DNA from: Alentia gelatinosa
Taxonomy: Eukaryota > Annelida > Polychaeta > Phyllodocida > Polynoidae
Assembly (NCBI GenBank): GCA_950022655.1
Contig: OX465579.1
Coordinates: forward strand, 14,545,088 to 14,609,087
Reading direction: 5' to 3'
DNA length: 64,000 nucleotides
Below are positions 1 through 56,444 of the stretch, piece after piece (position 1 is the stretch's first letter; the number at the start of each line of letters is the position of its first letter). A program made the translations under genes and the position numbers. The notes under the pieces were generated by a model. It did no database searches, had not been told where the DNA came from, and saw nothing but the letters and a program-made list of their open reading frames with translations.

Positions 1-42698
<42,698 letters not shown>

Positions 42699-43023
42699 GG
42701 TTGTCTATCTCACTGCTGAAACACAGAGAAAACCACATCAGCAAATCTACCCGAAAAAATAAAACACCAAGAAATCACAACAACCAAATACAAACCCCAC
42801 ACAGATATAATGATACACTAAAATGTAACTAGAAATCCCCCTGAGACAGTATCAAGTCTGTGTGGTGAGTGTTCTCCGAGCATGGATGCGCAGTGTGTGT
42901 TAGGGAGGAAGAACAGATCCTTGGGTGAATCTGTGAAGAAGTTAAACTTACAGAAGACTATCGTCACCAGAGGCGGCCGCCCGTCAACTGGCCACACAGA
43001 CAAGTCCAACACCTGCCACTTAC

Positions 43024-43070
43024 ATCCAGTGACGTCCACGGCACCGCTCTAACCCTTCCACGGTTTTTTT
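43024..43070 (-). promoter_or_regulatory. Candidate non-coding first exon of AGL (5' UTR)
   Basis: The exon 1 acceptor at 42716-42717 requires an upstream exon. On the minus strand a good donor (GGAT|GTAAGT) ends at 43024, about 310 bp upstream, preceded by a short non-repeat stretch containing GACGTCAC and then A-rich tracts. The right end is a guess. A rival donor (GAGTAG|GTGAGT) lies at 53243, so this is only one option. Confidence 0.25.
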
Positions 43071-46000
43071 TCTCCTGCGTCAGTTTTTTTTTTTATTATC
43101 TTTTTTTTTTTTTTTCGTACGCGCACAATCACATCCATTCCTGGCGACTGGTCAATGCTAAACGTGTCAGACATTTCAACTGGAATGAACTCTACGCCCG
43201 AGCTCGATCCCTTATCCTCGACACCATTAAGAGTCATATACAAAAAGTTACGACAAGTAATGGTGATAAATACGAGATTTACACACACATATATCCGTTT
43301 TCGCATACATTCATACGGAATAAAAATAACATTGTTTAAGCTCAGTGACATTGGTAACTGACGCCAAGCCTGCTCATCGTTTTTCCATCATTATCACCAA
43401 CATCCCATAATAGTCTGGCGCAATCTCGTTTTGATTTTTTTGTACTTGGTGCCTGGCATGAAATACAAGTAATTTTCACGCGAAGGTATATTCTTAAAAG
43501 AACAGAAATTGTCCCTAGTATTTTGTCAACTAATTCTAAAATATATCTAGGCTCAGCGTTTCTAAATGGATATTTTATCTCATTCATTTATTGATATTAC
43601 TTGGAAGAACGAATATAAATTCGAAGCGAAAATAAAAACCTCTAAAAAAAAAGGTTATCATGCGATCGAAATATTTAATTTGTGACAATGCAATAACCGT
43701 GGTCTGAAGCTTACATAAAACACACAAATTCCAAATTTCTTTGATTTACAACACAGACTTGGTTACACACACTGAAATATCTCTTACATGGGTAACAGCA
43801 AAATCTTCCGAATATCTTCCTATCACTATGCAGTTAGTGCATACAGAGGGGGGGGGGGGGGGGCAGTTCCCGGGTAACATAAGGACATAAAATGTACATC
43901 TGACACGAGCCTAACCTGTGTCTCCGAAAAAGACAAGATTGACCCCAGCTCAGCGCCAAGCTTGACCAGCATGCAGTGCGACCCCAATACATCATGGCGC
44001 CATCTCTACCCACCTTACGCCCCATGATGTGATATACATAGCTATTACATACTTGCTTGGCGGCTGGATCAGGTGCTTGCTATATATATATTTTTTTACT
44101 TTTTCCGCACAGCACATCGGCATAAAGTAAAGCGCTACAACAAGAATTTATGACCGAAACAATACAGGTCTTATTTTACATAAATGTATGCTGTAACCCC
44201 TCTATTGTCCGCGGGTTCTTCATGCATGCTATAAATTTCTATGTATGTATACATATTTGGCGTATGTATTCCTGTAACCATTGGATTCTACATATACATA
44301 TATATCTTTAATATACAACTGTATCATCTGAGTTGTTATTATTAATTGTGAAATTATAAAACTAATTGTAAATACATGTTTGTGATATACTATCCTATTC
44401 AATTCTACTATGCAGACCGATCAACCAGATCAATATATTTTTTATAAACTGGAGTTTAGACAAGTACAACTCAACAGCTGCCCAATTCGGTTTAGATGAT
44501 GGCTTTTTATTTGAACAATGGTACAACGTTTCGGCTGCGTAAGTGGCCTTTATCAAGTATTTTTTTATAAAACCTAATTATCCCTATATCTCAATACAAT
44601 TTCTAACAATGTACTTTCCCAAAATTTACCTATGTAATTAGCCACTCGGGGGCACCACTAGAAATCATACATCCCATAATAACAGATTACCAATAATTAA
44701 GAAATTCGTTCTGAACTCGCCGTACCGGCTCGTTCAAAACGAATTTCTCCGAAACAACGAGTAAATCTACCCCGTATTGTCACCATAACTATGGTTTCAC
44801 ATATTACTGCACCCCTAGCAGCGGGCAGTATTTGATAGGCATTCGCACACAGGTATATAATAATAACCTCATCTGCACATCTTTACTGAATGATGCGCAA
44901 TTTAAAAAAAAAATTCAACAACTTGAAAGTTGCTTATTTGACTGCTGACATCTGCAAACAAATATGTCAACGATATGGTAGGTATTGATTATAGGTAAGT
45001 ACAACATTTGATTTCCATATGATTTTAAAATCCCAAGTTTTTAAAGCATCCATTTACACATAAAAATAATAGAGTCACCCCGGTTAATATCCCAGTAGAA
45101 TACTAAGAGGGTGGTTGTGGCCCCTAAGATTCAAGGTCAACTCTCGACTGAAGAGCCCTCCCAAGGCGCCAGAAAATATCATGTAAGGAGGTCATGGTGA
45201 AGGTCGGGGTTTGCTGCGAATGCAGTCATTGGCTACTCGGTCTACTCTATTCCTTATATGGACTTAAGGTAATGGGACAACTACATGCTGCTAATCCATC
45301 CAACCAGAAGAAATTGGAACTCTGTGGCGTAATACTTGTATTCTGATTTCACTTCTTTTTTTCCGTTTGTTTTAATTTTGATTTTTTCCCTGGCTTACTA
45401 TATTTTTGCCACGTCTCGTTAATCTGGTTCCACATATTATTAAAATACATGTATTTTCAGAATTCAAAGCGCTCGACATCAAAGGTCGTTGAGAATGGTT
45501 GCTCTATATTTCAGTGTTTTACTGTAAGGTATGGAATATTCACTCATTCTTCATCTGGCTTCACGCCATGTATTTAGTCTAAACTATTTCACTTAGCACT
45601 TAACTGTCACATCACGCGTCCAATCCATTCCTCTGTTCTACTAGAATATTTCTCATTCAAAATAACATCTTATACAAACTCGTGTATTTTTATGAAATGG
45701 TTATAATGTATATCTTGGTGTAAGAGATATATATTTGTCATCTTGATACGAACAAATGTTATGGTATGTATTTGGATAAGTATATATGTACATAATATTG
45801 ATTGATTTCAAATACTAACAGTCGTATGTACTGAGGAGTTGACAAGGGTATTACGGTGCTGAAGTCGATAATTTTCGCTTTGTGACATCTAACGTCTATG
45901 CCTTTCTCGTAATTTGAAATGAGAATTACTATGCCACTTTAACAAGGAGTCTTACAATATAAAAATACAGATCCTTTCTCTCTAGGGGGATAAGAAGTGT

Positions 46001-47580
46001 AAAGGATGCTTAAAAAGAAAAAGATTATTACGACGTGGCAATAAACACCTCTGTGACAAGCCGATGCTAAAAAAAACACAAAAACAAACAAAAAAAACAA
46101 ACTATCTATTGTTGTAGAAATTGAATAATTGACCTTAATTGGGAATGCATTTTCGCTGGTTATTATGGAACCTGTATGCAAATGGGGTCAATCTCTGGGA
46201 GTACCTGAAAGCAACGGGTCGTACTTCGCTGGGATTGTTCAAAAGTTTCATGGTATACAAAAGTATAAAATACTCATAACCGTATTGAATATGCACATTT
46301 GGGTTTCAGGACTATTAAAGGCATTGTCAACGCCTATATTTGGATGGTACCCGCTTGTGTGATTGTACATACTATCAAGATGCATCACAAAATGTCATAT
46401 GACTGTTTATATGGTATGAGTTGTCTTCGCGGAATGATATCACGAAGCGTAGCTGAGTGATTTCTGTAGCGGAAGACAATGAATGTCATACAAACAATTA
46501 CATGAAATTGAGGGACGTTTAGATTTTATTCTACCCCATCATGTGTTTTTAACTTTATATGTCTCCCATGGTATATAAATATTTTATGGCATAACCGTGG
46601 CATACAATGACACTATGTTAAGTCTATGGAGATTTATATGAGGGGTAGGATCTTAGTAAGCCAGATGCTACCATGAAAAAAATATATACAGATAATATGG
46701 GTATGTGCCTTCAAGGGATTTTCCTATAAATAAATTTACATGATACTAAATCATATATACTGGATTATCTAGACGACTTTGGGCTCTGTGTCAAAAAACA
46801 CTTCTATAAATAGTACATCTTGGGTCATATGTAAAAAAAACCATTTCCATAAAGAACAGATACCTTTCCTACTAATTATGAAGATCGCGCTCTGAATCCA
46901 GGGATGAAAGTCAGGACTGAGGGAACAATTCAAAAAGCTCGTAAAAAAGGAATAATTTATTACATTATTTTGGAACAGAATGGTTATGAACTGATATATA
47001 TTCTGACACTGCGAGTGTTGCCGATGTATATAAAATATCGGAATTCCATCATTTGGCGGAAAACTTGAATCCCTGTGGATCTTATTAACTGCAAACAATC
47101 CAAGGAGATTTCTACCATCTAGTTTCCTAAGGTCCGGTCAGTCATAGGCCCATGAACCACCATACCGCTCTACTATACTCCCGAATTATATTGATATTCA
47201 CCCAAGACAAATGCTCTACATGAAAAACTGGCTGACTATCTATTCACTAAACAACATGTTCGTAGTCTTCGCCTCGAGGCTAGACTGGCTAGAGTCCCTG
47301 CATCCTATGGCTATCCTCCTCGCTAGGATACAGGCTCCATTCCCTGCATCCTATAGCTACCCTCCTTGCTGGGATACAGGGACTGGTACAATTGGTAATG
47401 GTGTTGGATTTCTGGTGCTGTTTAGCTCCAGTATTCCCAACACTCTCCATACAGATAGCCGGGCTACTGGTCAGGATATCTGTTGGGAGATTGATACCCT
47501 CTCACTTTGATCTCAATCGAGTCACAGTCAGGAGCAGGCGAAATTTATTGCTATGACAACACAGGTGACCAGGGAACTGG
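43070..47580. other. Upstream intergenic or 5' intron DNA
   Basis: AT-rich. Holds a poly-T tract (43072-43116), a G-run (43849-43863), a small inverted repeat at 44700-44760 (aaattcgttctgaac / ttcaaaacgaattt), a repeat cacccctagcagcgggcagt (44810, also 54798 and inverted at 34260 and 37550), and MITE K (46375-46652). No convincing host exon. Confidence 0.5.
46375..46652. mobile_element. MITE family K, uninterrupted copy
   Basis: tcatatgactgtttatatgg, hairpin arms gtcttcgcggaatgatatca / tgatttctgtagcggaagac, then tttagattttattctacccc and ggagatttatatgaggggta. It serves as the empty-site reference for the SINE insertion at 6873-7137. Confidence 0.7.
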
Positions 47581-47796
47581 AGGAGGGAGGAGGGGGGGGG
47601 GGGGGGGGGTAGGAGGAGGTGTAGGGTTACAGGGAGTGGCTTGGGGCCATAAAAAGGTGATTCTGTTCCTACTGGACAAGTCTTTGATTCATGGGCCAGT
47701 CAGAGAAGGATACATACTATAATGAACTTTTTTATTCTGAGTGTGTTTAATCATTTAATGAATGTTCATAATCATAGACTTGAACAAGTCTACCCG

Positions 47797-48056
<260 letters not shown>

Positions 48057-49540
48057 ATTTCTGAACTGATTTCACCTGTCGAGTACAGAATGTACTTATT
48101 ATCATGGTCACTTACTCTTTGGTCATCGAATATGTGCTGTGATTTTCTAAGTATTGCAAAATAGTTCACACCGAAATAGACGTCGGAAGAATTATCAATC
48201 GAAAGGTAGTTATTGGATGTTGAGCAGAATACTTGTCTACCTCGAGGCAAGTTCATAAAAAAAAATATCACTGGGGGGTACGGGTGGGTGGGGGAGTAAA
48301 GTCACCAAGATCATTTGTTATAACAACGCAGAGGCCAAGAACAACAGGCGTCCAGCCATTCCAATTTAATGTTAACCTAGACTGCGCTGGGATGGAAAAA
48401 CTAGAGAAAAATACGGTCAACCAGCCGTGTTCTGTTGCCATGGTTATACGTATGTCATATGTCTTGACAGAATGGTGACAATCGCGAAGACATGGCGTAA
48501 GTTATTCTGCGGAAATACGGCTCTGTATACAATAGGAGACCCGAGGCAGACTATTTGATTTGGCAGTCCAGCATGCATAAAGGAGGAGAATGACCTTCGA
48601 CGCTAGTCATATGCAATTCATAAAGGTTAGTACCACATGAAAAAAACAACGTCCATTGCATACATACACATTTCCAACATTTTTTTTTAAAGACATATCC
48701 TACAATCCACAGTGGCGCCACCTGGTGATTTTTAAATATTATCAATTATTAGTTAAAATTGGTTTCTTGGGACTCATTTTAATTCTACATGAACAAATTT
48801 GATATTTTGTCCAGTTTATCCAAACTGACATGGGTTTTGCTATGTGATGAAATACATTTTAGAATTTCTATATATTCTAATATAAAATTATCATAATATT
48901 TATCTATAAATCAAAAACTAGCACGGTGACCACCGAGTTTTAGGTTAGATATGTGTTCCACAACACTTGAAGATCATTTTAGTAAATTTTCAGGAAATGG
49001 ACATGGGTTCTAATTTTCAAGCCAAATTATAGGATATGCCTTTAAATCGATGGCAACTTACATGGGGAATTTCACTTATAATGTAAAAGCGCTGTCTCCA
49101 TAAAAGTAATGTAAAGACTGACAGAATGAACTGATAACCATCTCTTGTCCATTCAGTGCACAGGAATGCATTACCACTGTAGGCAATCTATTCATCTTCT
49201 GTCACACCTTTCCCCTTACTATTTACCTCATACTTTATGTTTACTCATGTACAGACTGTTGGCAAACAGTGAAACTTCTACCCTATACTGTATTTCCTAT
49301 TCCAATAAGAAGAACTGTAATTGCTGCAGATGTTGGATTTTGAATAGATAAAAAAAATATAAAAAAGGTACAGATCTAGATCAATCTTCGTCCTGATAAA
49401 ATGCGATTTCATTTTTGCCATCTGGGAATTCAGGCCCAAAGTGTTTGAACGAATTACTAAGTTGCCAACAAACAATCAAACACTACATCAGTCATTCCTT
49501 AAAATCTGAACTACAAGTATTAAATGAAAACACTTAAAAG

Positions 49541-49930
49541 CTAAAAATTAATTTTTCTTATTGCTGAATCGTATCTCAGATACGTGTTCCTGTCAGTAGG
49601 TTTTACAAACAGGTCGCTGATGAGTTTGTTGTCGATGTTCTTTTTGACCCTCGTGTCTAGGAAGGTGATGTCGGAAACTGACGTTTCCATGGTGAACTTT
49701 ATTGTTCGGTGGTATTCGTTCAGCCATTTGAGCCATTTTTCTAGTTCGTTTTTGCCATGTTGCCACACGAAGAATATGTCGTCTATGTACCTCCACCAGA
49801 CTAGTGGTTTTAGTGGGTATTTGTCTAGAACTTCTTCCTCTAAGGCTTCCATAAAAAAATTTCTAGAGCACACCCCACACCCCCCACAGGGACCGGGGAT
49901 ACGTGAACAGGAAAAGATTTTAACCACATA
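49541..49930 (-). mobile_element. Penelope-like element RT fragment
   Basis: FFMEALEEEVLDKYPLKPLV, WWRYIDDIFFVW (catalytic xDD of the RT), NEYHRTIKFT, SDITFLDTRV and LFVKPTDRNTYLRYDS are diagnostic of Penelope-like reverse transcriptases. About 110 codons are continuous; the palm N-terminus and the GIY-YIG endonuclease are missing. Not in an AGL intron but upstream of it. Confidence 0.85.
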
Positions 49931-50705
49931 TATATATTTTACTTACATTTTTCAAATACAGTGTTCAGTTTTACAATTTTCTTACATTTCTTTAGTACAA
50001 ACTGGTGTGTTGTTTCATACAAATGTACATCATGTCTAAAGTATTGTGAGTATTATCTTTTCACATCGCTCCCTTTTAATAAAGATTTTGTTATATCCTC
50101 TTCCCCCTTAGATAGTTTTAACTAATTGAAATAAAGCCTATCTGTTTCTTCTCTTTTTTTTTTACTCCTGATTGCCACCCTTATATTTTTCTTAACACTT
50201 CAGTATTTCCAGAACATTAGAACCTTACACCATATCTCATCAACACTATTGAGTTACTATTGTTAATATCTACATGTAGATAGTCACATTTTTCCAAACC
50301 AAGTCATCTCTCGATGCCAATGGAACGAAACGATTCGCCAAAACTATCTACATGTAGTATGATATATCTGACTGAGGAACAAGAGCAGTTCTTAGGAACC
50401 ACCTAAGCATACGTTGTAATCCTGTAGTGACTGCAATCTAGCAAAACCTAAGCGATGTACTTATCATAATCATTATATAATCTAACCTTATGCAACTATA
50501 TATCTGTCACACATCGGAATACCCTGGACTTTCTATAACGACTCGGATGTTAAGCTTGCTGTAATAGTAGAACACCTAGTACAGGTGAATTACACTGCAA
50601 TAAAAAACATAAAAAAAACAACTATAAATCAAATTGTCATTCTCAGAGACAACACAGTGTATTGGAGTTGCCTCATCTCCAGCACCGTTAAAAATAACTT
50701 ATCAG

Positions 50706-51117
50706 CAGTTAAGTGCTGGTTCCACTAACACAATGGATTTGCGGTGTTATATTTTGGAATATCTTATTCAGTTTCTACTAAATATTTTGGTGTATCTTGT
50801 TATATCTTATAGTGTCGCGATATGTCTTAGATCCTTTGCTGTGACATGTCGCTATGCGATTATATGTGTATGTTTTTTCACAATGTTGTGTGTATATTTT
50901 GGTGCTCCACCACCGTGACACCTCGTCATCTATTGTTAACATATCGCATTATATCACAATCTATCACAGCATGAGCAGGGCAAAGGTGTTTATAAACCAA
51001 ACTGATGGTTGGCAGCAAAAGTGCACACGATGACTCACAACCTAGCAAGACATGGCAAGTCAACCAAATCATGATATATCTTGATATTTCTAGTGTGCTG
51101 GTGGAAGAGCCCCTTAA
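50706..51117. mobile_element. MITE family M copy
   Basis: ttaagtgctggttccactaa at the left, tgctggtggaagagcccctt plus aa at the right. The interior has runs of atatct/tatctta-like words. No ORF with a recognised domain. Confidence 0.6.
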
Positions 51118-51547
51118 GTCTTCCCATCCAGACCACTCATAACCTGACAGCCACACTTCTATCCCGATTTAGGCTATCGCAGATCACAATATATCTAACG
51201 TATTCCCGCACCCTATTTATCTGCTATCTTTAAAGTCTATCTATCATGATACTTTTAGACATCGCCTGAGCACCTTTATCTAGTCGTGTATTTACTTACT
51301 TTTTTCAAATTATGAAGTGGCTAAGTTTGAACTGCACTCTAAAGAGAAAAAAAAACATTTACTTATTTCAGAGCCACTTCTAGGGCAGCTAGTTCTTCCA
51401 ATGGAATTACATTACGGCATGGGTGAATACGAATTTACAGCTTAAGTTACAAGTACATTATGCACCCGTTTAACATTTTAGATGATGGAAAACATTGCGT
51501 TAGTGAAGGGGAGTGTGAAAAGACGAGATGTGATTAAATATGATGGA

Positions 51548-52390
51548 TAGGGAGCCAAAGTGAACCCGCTGAAACCACAGATACCCGTTTACAAAACACC
51601 ATTTCCGGATGTAGGCGCTCAGTTCTTTGACTATGTAGGTTTGAGATTATATGTGTCATTCTCCAATCTTTTGGATCCAAATTTTTGATAAACTTAACAA
51701 CTGTCATCGTAGTTTCGAAATAGAGTTATTCAGAGACGAAAGTAGTAAACTTCACTTCAAAAGTAACAAACAAGACCAAAAACAAAATTCTAGCCTCAAA
51801 CCCACTCTCCCAGCAGAGATCTTGCACTCTACTTCCTGCGGCCGCTTATATCTCTGCCCCAACCTGCCTGTTTGGGCTCAAATCTGGCCCATACGCCAGT
51901 TTTTGAAATATCCTAAATTCTTAGCGCTTTGGGCAGTATTTGGTGGTTTACATGTAAATAGATATGCATATATTTATATGGTAAATGATTTACACTCATT
52001 TTTGTTATTTGTTATATCAAATTAGGTAATGTCTTAGGGATTACTTTCTTCATTGGAAGGCACCTCATGTGTTACAGGGTTTTGTTTGTCAGCATAACAC
52101 ATGTGCTCACTCGAAGGGGCAGTCTGATCAACACTAGATTCACATCATAAAGTGGTTTAGAAATGAAAAAGAAACAGCTGGATTGTCTGTTAACCCAATT
52201 TAACAATTCCTATATTTCCAAACTAATGATATGTGAGTTGTTTGACTCGTATAACTTTTGACAGATCTGGGGGAGAGTGCCTCAAACCCCCATAGGTTTA
52301 GCACTAAGCCTCGTTCTTACTGGCCAACGGGAATGGTGTATTGTAAACAGGTATCTGTGGTTTCCCCGGGTTCAATTTGGCTCCCTATTG
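51548..52390. mobile_element. Element bounded by ~60-bp inverted repeats
   Basis: Left arm atagggagccaaagtgaacc ... acccgtttacaaaacaccat is the reverse complement (imperfect) of the right arm ggaatggtgtattgtaaaca ... ggctccctat at 52329-52390. About 840 bp overall. A third copy of the arm is at 63735-63800. The interior has no recognised protein domain. Confidence 0.6.
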
Positions 52391-53242
52391 ATCTACTACC
52401 ATCTTAGAAGTCTTGTTAATGCAAAAGGATTTGATAGCTCTCTTGAACTCTGGTATACTATCTAGTCTTTCCACACTAATGTCTAATTTACTTATCAGAA
52501 TAAAATGCAACTTCATGATACTGTCTTTCAGAACATTCACAAGAATGAATAAATTGTGTTTTCCGAGGAGAAAAATATAAACCTGAAATAACGAGGAAAC
52601 TGACATTTTTGTGGCCATGACCGATTGCTGTGTCGCCTGGCAGTTGAATGTCAAACTAGCCCAGCCAATCAATCTTGATGAGAAATTGATAAAAACTCAT
52701 ACTTAGAGAATAATCTTTTCAAACTATATATTATCTAACATGCATTACTACAAACATCTGAATTTTTAAAAAGTATCATTAATTTTCTTCTTGTCTTTTT
52801 TTTTAATTATTATTTTTTTTTTTTATACAATTTTCAATGTCAAGGTGGTATTCATTATATGCATTCGATGTAGCACAAAGTCGTTCTTCCTTGCAAAGTT
52901 TAATGGGAGAATAGATGGAACATCTTCTTTTGCTCATTTTGTATTACATAAGTGCCTTATCTTTTTCCACTGAGTTAATCACATGCCTATAAATGCGTCT
53001 GAAATGTTGCTCTGAAAAAGGGCTAGTATAAGAGATCTATCAACCCCATGATTGAAGCTGGTATGGATCTGAAATATATACCGGTACTTGTAAAAATAAA
53101 AACTATTATTATGTAAGCACTCTGGGTTCGGATAGAATTTTTTTTTCTTTTACCATAGACTTACTTTTAAATCTACTGCCATCCCTCATGTTATTGAAAT
53201 GCTTGCATGAATAAAATATATCTTCATATAAGTGTCACTCAC

Positions 53243-53290
53243 CTACTCAGGTTCAGTGTCCGTCTGATAAAGTAACTGTATCTGTGGCGA
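53243..53290 (-). promoter_or_regulatory. Alternative candidate 5' non-coding exon
   Basis: On the minus strand the stretch ending CCTGAGTAG is followed by a near-perfect GTGAGTGAC donor. It is 230-420 bp from the CpG-rich patch at 53515-53660, which could be a promoter. The far end is not defined by sequence, and whether it belongs to AGL or another gene is unknown. Confidence 0.15.
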
Positions 53291-53514
53291 TAATGAAATG
53301 AAGTCAAGTCTCGCGGCATCTAATCCACGATTGCCAAGCTACACTACTCATAAATATGTTTACTGCATAGTCTCCAGCTTCATATAGGCATATAAATGTA
53401 ATGACACATTTACCAGGAGTCTGCGACCTTAGTCTTAGGTATCCAGGGACAGTGTGTACGTGACATCGGACGCACACCCCAGAGTACAAATGTACCAAGT
53501 ATATTCCAGCAGTG

Positions 53515-53660
53515 GTCCCATCAGCTGTTTACTCCGGGCGCACACGAGCGGCCGAGACAGGGACGGCATCGGGATGCCCAGGCGGGCGGCCACGGCAGGT
53601 GCGCCGGGGAAGGGGGACTCTCGGGAGGGGCCGCTTGGGCTGGGCTTATCAGTATGGTGT
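53515..53660. promoter_or_regulatory. CpG-rich patch, possible promoter
   Basis: About 110 bp (cgggcgcacacgagcggccg onward) has around 15 CpG dinucleotides in otherwise AT-rich, CpG-poor DNA. A CpG cluster of this kind outside exons is otherwise absent upstream of AGL. No TATA box or initiator was identified; orientation unknown. It may equally be a remnant of a GC-rich exon. Confidence 0.3.
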
Positions 53661-53754
53661 TGTTTTATTGCACTCGGCCTGGGAAATGCTCCAGGGATGT
53701 ATATTGTGACTAGCAGAATATATATACAAGGTATACAGAATACATTTTACTTAC

Positions 53755-53876
53755 ACTGCTCATCGACCTTGCGTTGTTTCTCGCCTATCACCCCTCCGAC
53801 CTTCACTTTGGGCTCATTGTAGTAAAACCCGGTTGGAGCAACACTGTTTGGACTCGGGCGAGTTGGGTAGAAATCT
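53755..53876 (-). other. Unassigned candidate coding exon
   Basis: On the minus strand 122 nt are open in one frame, reading DFYPTRPSPNSVAPTG then FYYNEPKVKVGG and EKQRKVDEQ, and stop exactly at a GTAAGT donor. The upstream acceptor (tttctgag) is weak. The peptide does not resemble AGL or a transposon protein that I recognise. It could be an exon of an unknown neighbouring gene or a chance open stretch. Confidence 0.3.
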
Positions 53877-54597
53877 CTCAGAAATGACAGACTATTTGTG
53901 CGTGATGTGCCTTCACAACGCTAGTAAATTACCTAATGGTTATTTCCTTGTCTGTTTGTAACACTGTTAACGTTATCCTTCATGCATACCAGTGTTATGG
54001 GGCGTTGATGTAGTCCACAACCATGTCACTTTTTAGGCCATATTTACCAGGGACTTCGCTGTTCTCCCCCAAACCAACATGGTAGTGTGCAAACCTTACC
54101 GGAAACCAGTTACAGGAATAACACTGGTATTTCCCGCTAGGTGGTAGCACTATGTTTAGTACGCTGGTTCCCGGGGTATCCGCTAGGGGGCTCGGCGGAG
54201 ATAGCGGCGAATACAGGCTAACCCAGCCAATATGTTTAGCTCCAGCCTGTAGTGCGACCAATTCTCACCAGGCGAGGCAAGATTAGGCGAAGCACAAGTT
54301 ATCGTCTGCTTTTAACAGGTGGGTCTTTTAAAGAAGAAACCAGCAAGTTTTGGTCAAAATCATCGTTCTCCACGAGATTGATGCAGATTGATAAGACCGA
54401 AGCGACAGCCGAGTTTATATCAAGTAGGATTCAAATGAGTTGGAGAACAACGACTTTGACCAAAACGAGTTGCTTTCTGTTTTCATTTCACCTTTGTAGG
54501 CCTACATACTAAAGCCTTTAGTAAAGGAATAAGAAATTAATTGATGAGTATTTGATCTGAGTCCCCGTTCACCATTGAGTTTGGAGTGTGCAGTAAT

Positions 54598-54735
54598 ATT
54601 AGGAAACGTCCTTACTGTGGACGAAATGGTTCCTGTTAGAGGTCAGTCTTTGATATCATACTGCCTGACGCCATAGGCGGAAGGCAGTATGATATCAAAG
54701 ACTGACCGAGAACGAGAAACGTTTCGCCTACAGTG
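54598..54735. repeat. Long imperfect hairpin
   Basis: ggtcagtctttgatatcata plus ctgcct pairs perfectly with its complement across gacgccataggcgga; outer arms gaaacg/cgtttc extend the stem. Same architecture as the other small hairpin elements here. Confidence 0.8.
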
Positions 54736-56444
54736 AAACGTAATTTTGATGACTTATTAAGTCACACTCACAGTGGGCACGAACATTATTATTACTGCAC
54801 CCCTAGCAGCGGGCAGTATTTCATAGACATTCGCACACAGGTATATAATAATATGAACGAGGCAATGCAGAGTGAATACATGTATTCTGAAGTGGTTCAA
54901 AATCAAATGAGATGGCAATTGGGGACTTAGACCAAGCACAAATATGTTTCTGATTTTATATTAGCCTAGAAATATCTGTTTATCACCCATTGAGAATGAG
55001 TTAAGAGGCTATTCCACCAATCTAGTGCTAGCCCCGGCTAGGTGCCTTGGAATCGGCGACAATTAGGCCTACCAGCCCAAATCTCGCGCTGGCGCTCATA
55101 ATCTGCTTTGTGGAACAGCTCATAACGTCAAATAACTTCTTCACTGCTGGCCCCACCAACCGCTGGCCGCCGCCCCCTCGCCAGGCCTCCAAAATCCAGT
55201 CGCCAGGAAGCATTGACTGCCCTGTTGGTCATCGATGACAGCCGGTCTGGGCCAAAACCCCATTTTGAAGCTGCTCCACCAAGGTGCACCTAGAACGCCA
55301 GCCGGCCGTTCTGAATGCAAAACTTGTAAAATAGCTCTCACAAAAGTATCGCCTGCAATTGCCCACCAAAAGCTGTTTCATTGGATTTCCAGCACATGCT
55401 CGCCAGTGCTGTGAGCTTTCCCGGGATTTGTGTTCTCTGCTCGCCTGCATATTTATCCTACCCCTAATATAAAATCCAATAGGCTTAACATTGACTTTCC
55501 GTATACGCCCATAAGTCGCATACGGATAAAAAATCGCTCCTAGGAGCGTACAAAAAATGGACCAATCAGAGATCAGCAGCTGAAAGTAGTTCCAAGCGCC
55601 TTCAGAGCAGCAAGGAGTGCTATCTAGAGGACTTCAGAAAGTTTTTATCGTGTTTTTTGTTATTATCCTGACATCAAATTATTGTTCACAGGGGGTAGGA
55701 TAAAATCAAAACCTTATTCCGGTTTTACGATAATACTATGACACACACCGTCAATATGAAATATGGACAGTTGCAGCAGAATTTTAGCACTAACGTTGAT
55801 TATACACATTCATAACATCAAGGCTGATCTTTATTTACCTCCATTATTCTATTGGCCGCACTATTCAGTAGAAAACTGATGATTTCTCACCGTTCCCGTG
55901 CTAATCCCTACATGGTATCACACTGTTTTGCTCAATCACCAGGTTTTGCAAGGCTTTCATGTGTGACGTAGTGTGTAGAGGCTCACTGGAGCCTGGGAGA
56001 GGCTAAGCCCCCCCCCCCTCCCAAATGATGAGGATATGGGTTTCATAATGGAGGGGTTTGCCCACAGGTTCAGGATAGCAAAGAGACACACTGAGGAGGC
56101 AGGGGCTGAGCAGAACAACTACCAGTCTACTCTATCTCCACACAATAGCTTGATACAGGAGGAGTGTGGTGTGTGGTTTTGGGTACCAAACCTGAGATTG
56201 TAACGGCACTAGTGGCCATCCCAAACCCCCCAACAAGATCTGGCTGATCAGCAATGGGAGCAGGCTGGAAGGTGTGTCTATGAACTCCTTCACAGTCAAT
56301 GATACCTTCAGGTACCATAGTTTGGAGGATGTAGCTACCTTTATTGATAAAGAGGACTATATAGCCAAGGCAGGCCTGTCAAATGCATACAGAAGTTTCA
56401 ACGTTCACTGCACTGATTTCCTTCTGGCAGGTGTTAAGTGGGAG

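Noticed and set aside
43155..43361. 68-codon plus-strand open frame (MLNVSDISTG...)
   Set aside because: No recognised domain, no splice context, and the other two frames look equally protein-like; treated as chance.
51651..52025. 124-codon plus-strand open frame
   Set aside because: It lies inside the inverted-repeat-bounded element, has biased AT-rich composition and matches no family known to me.
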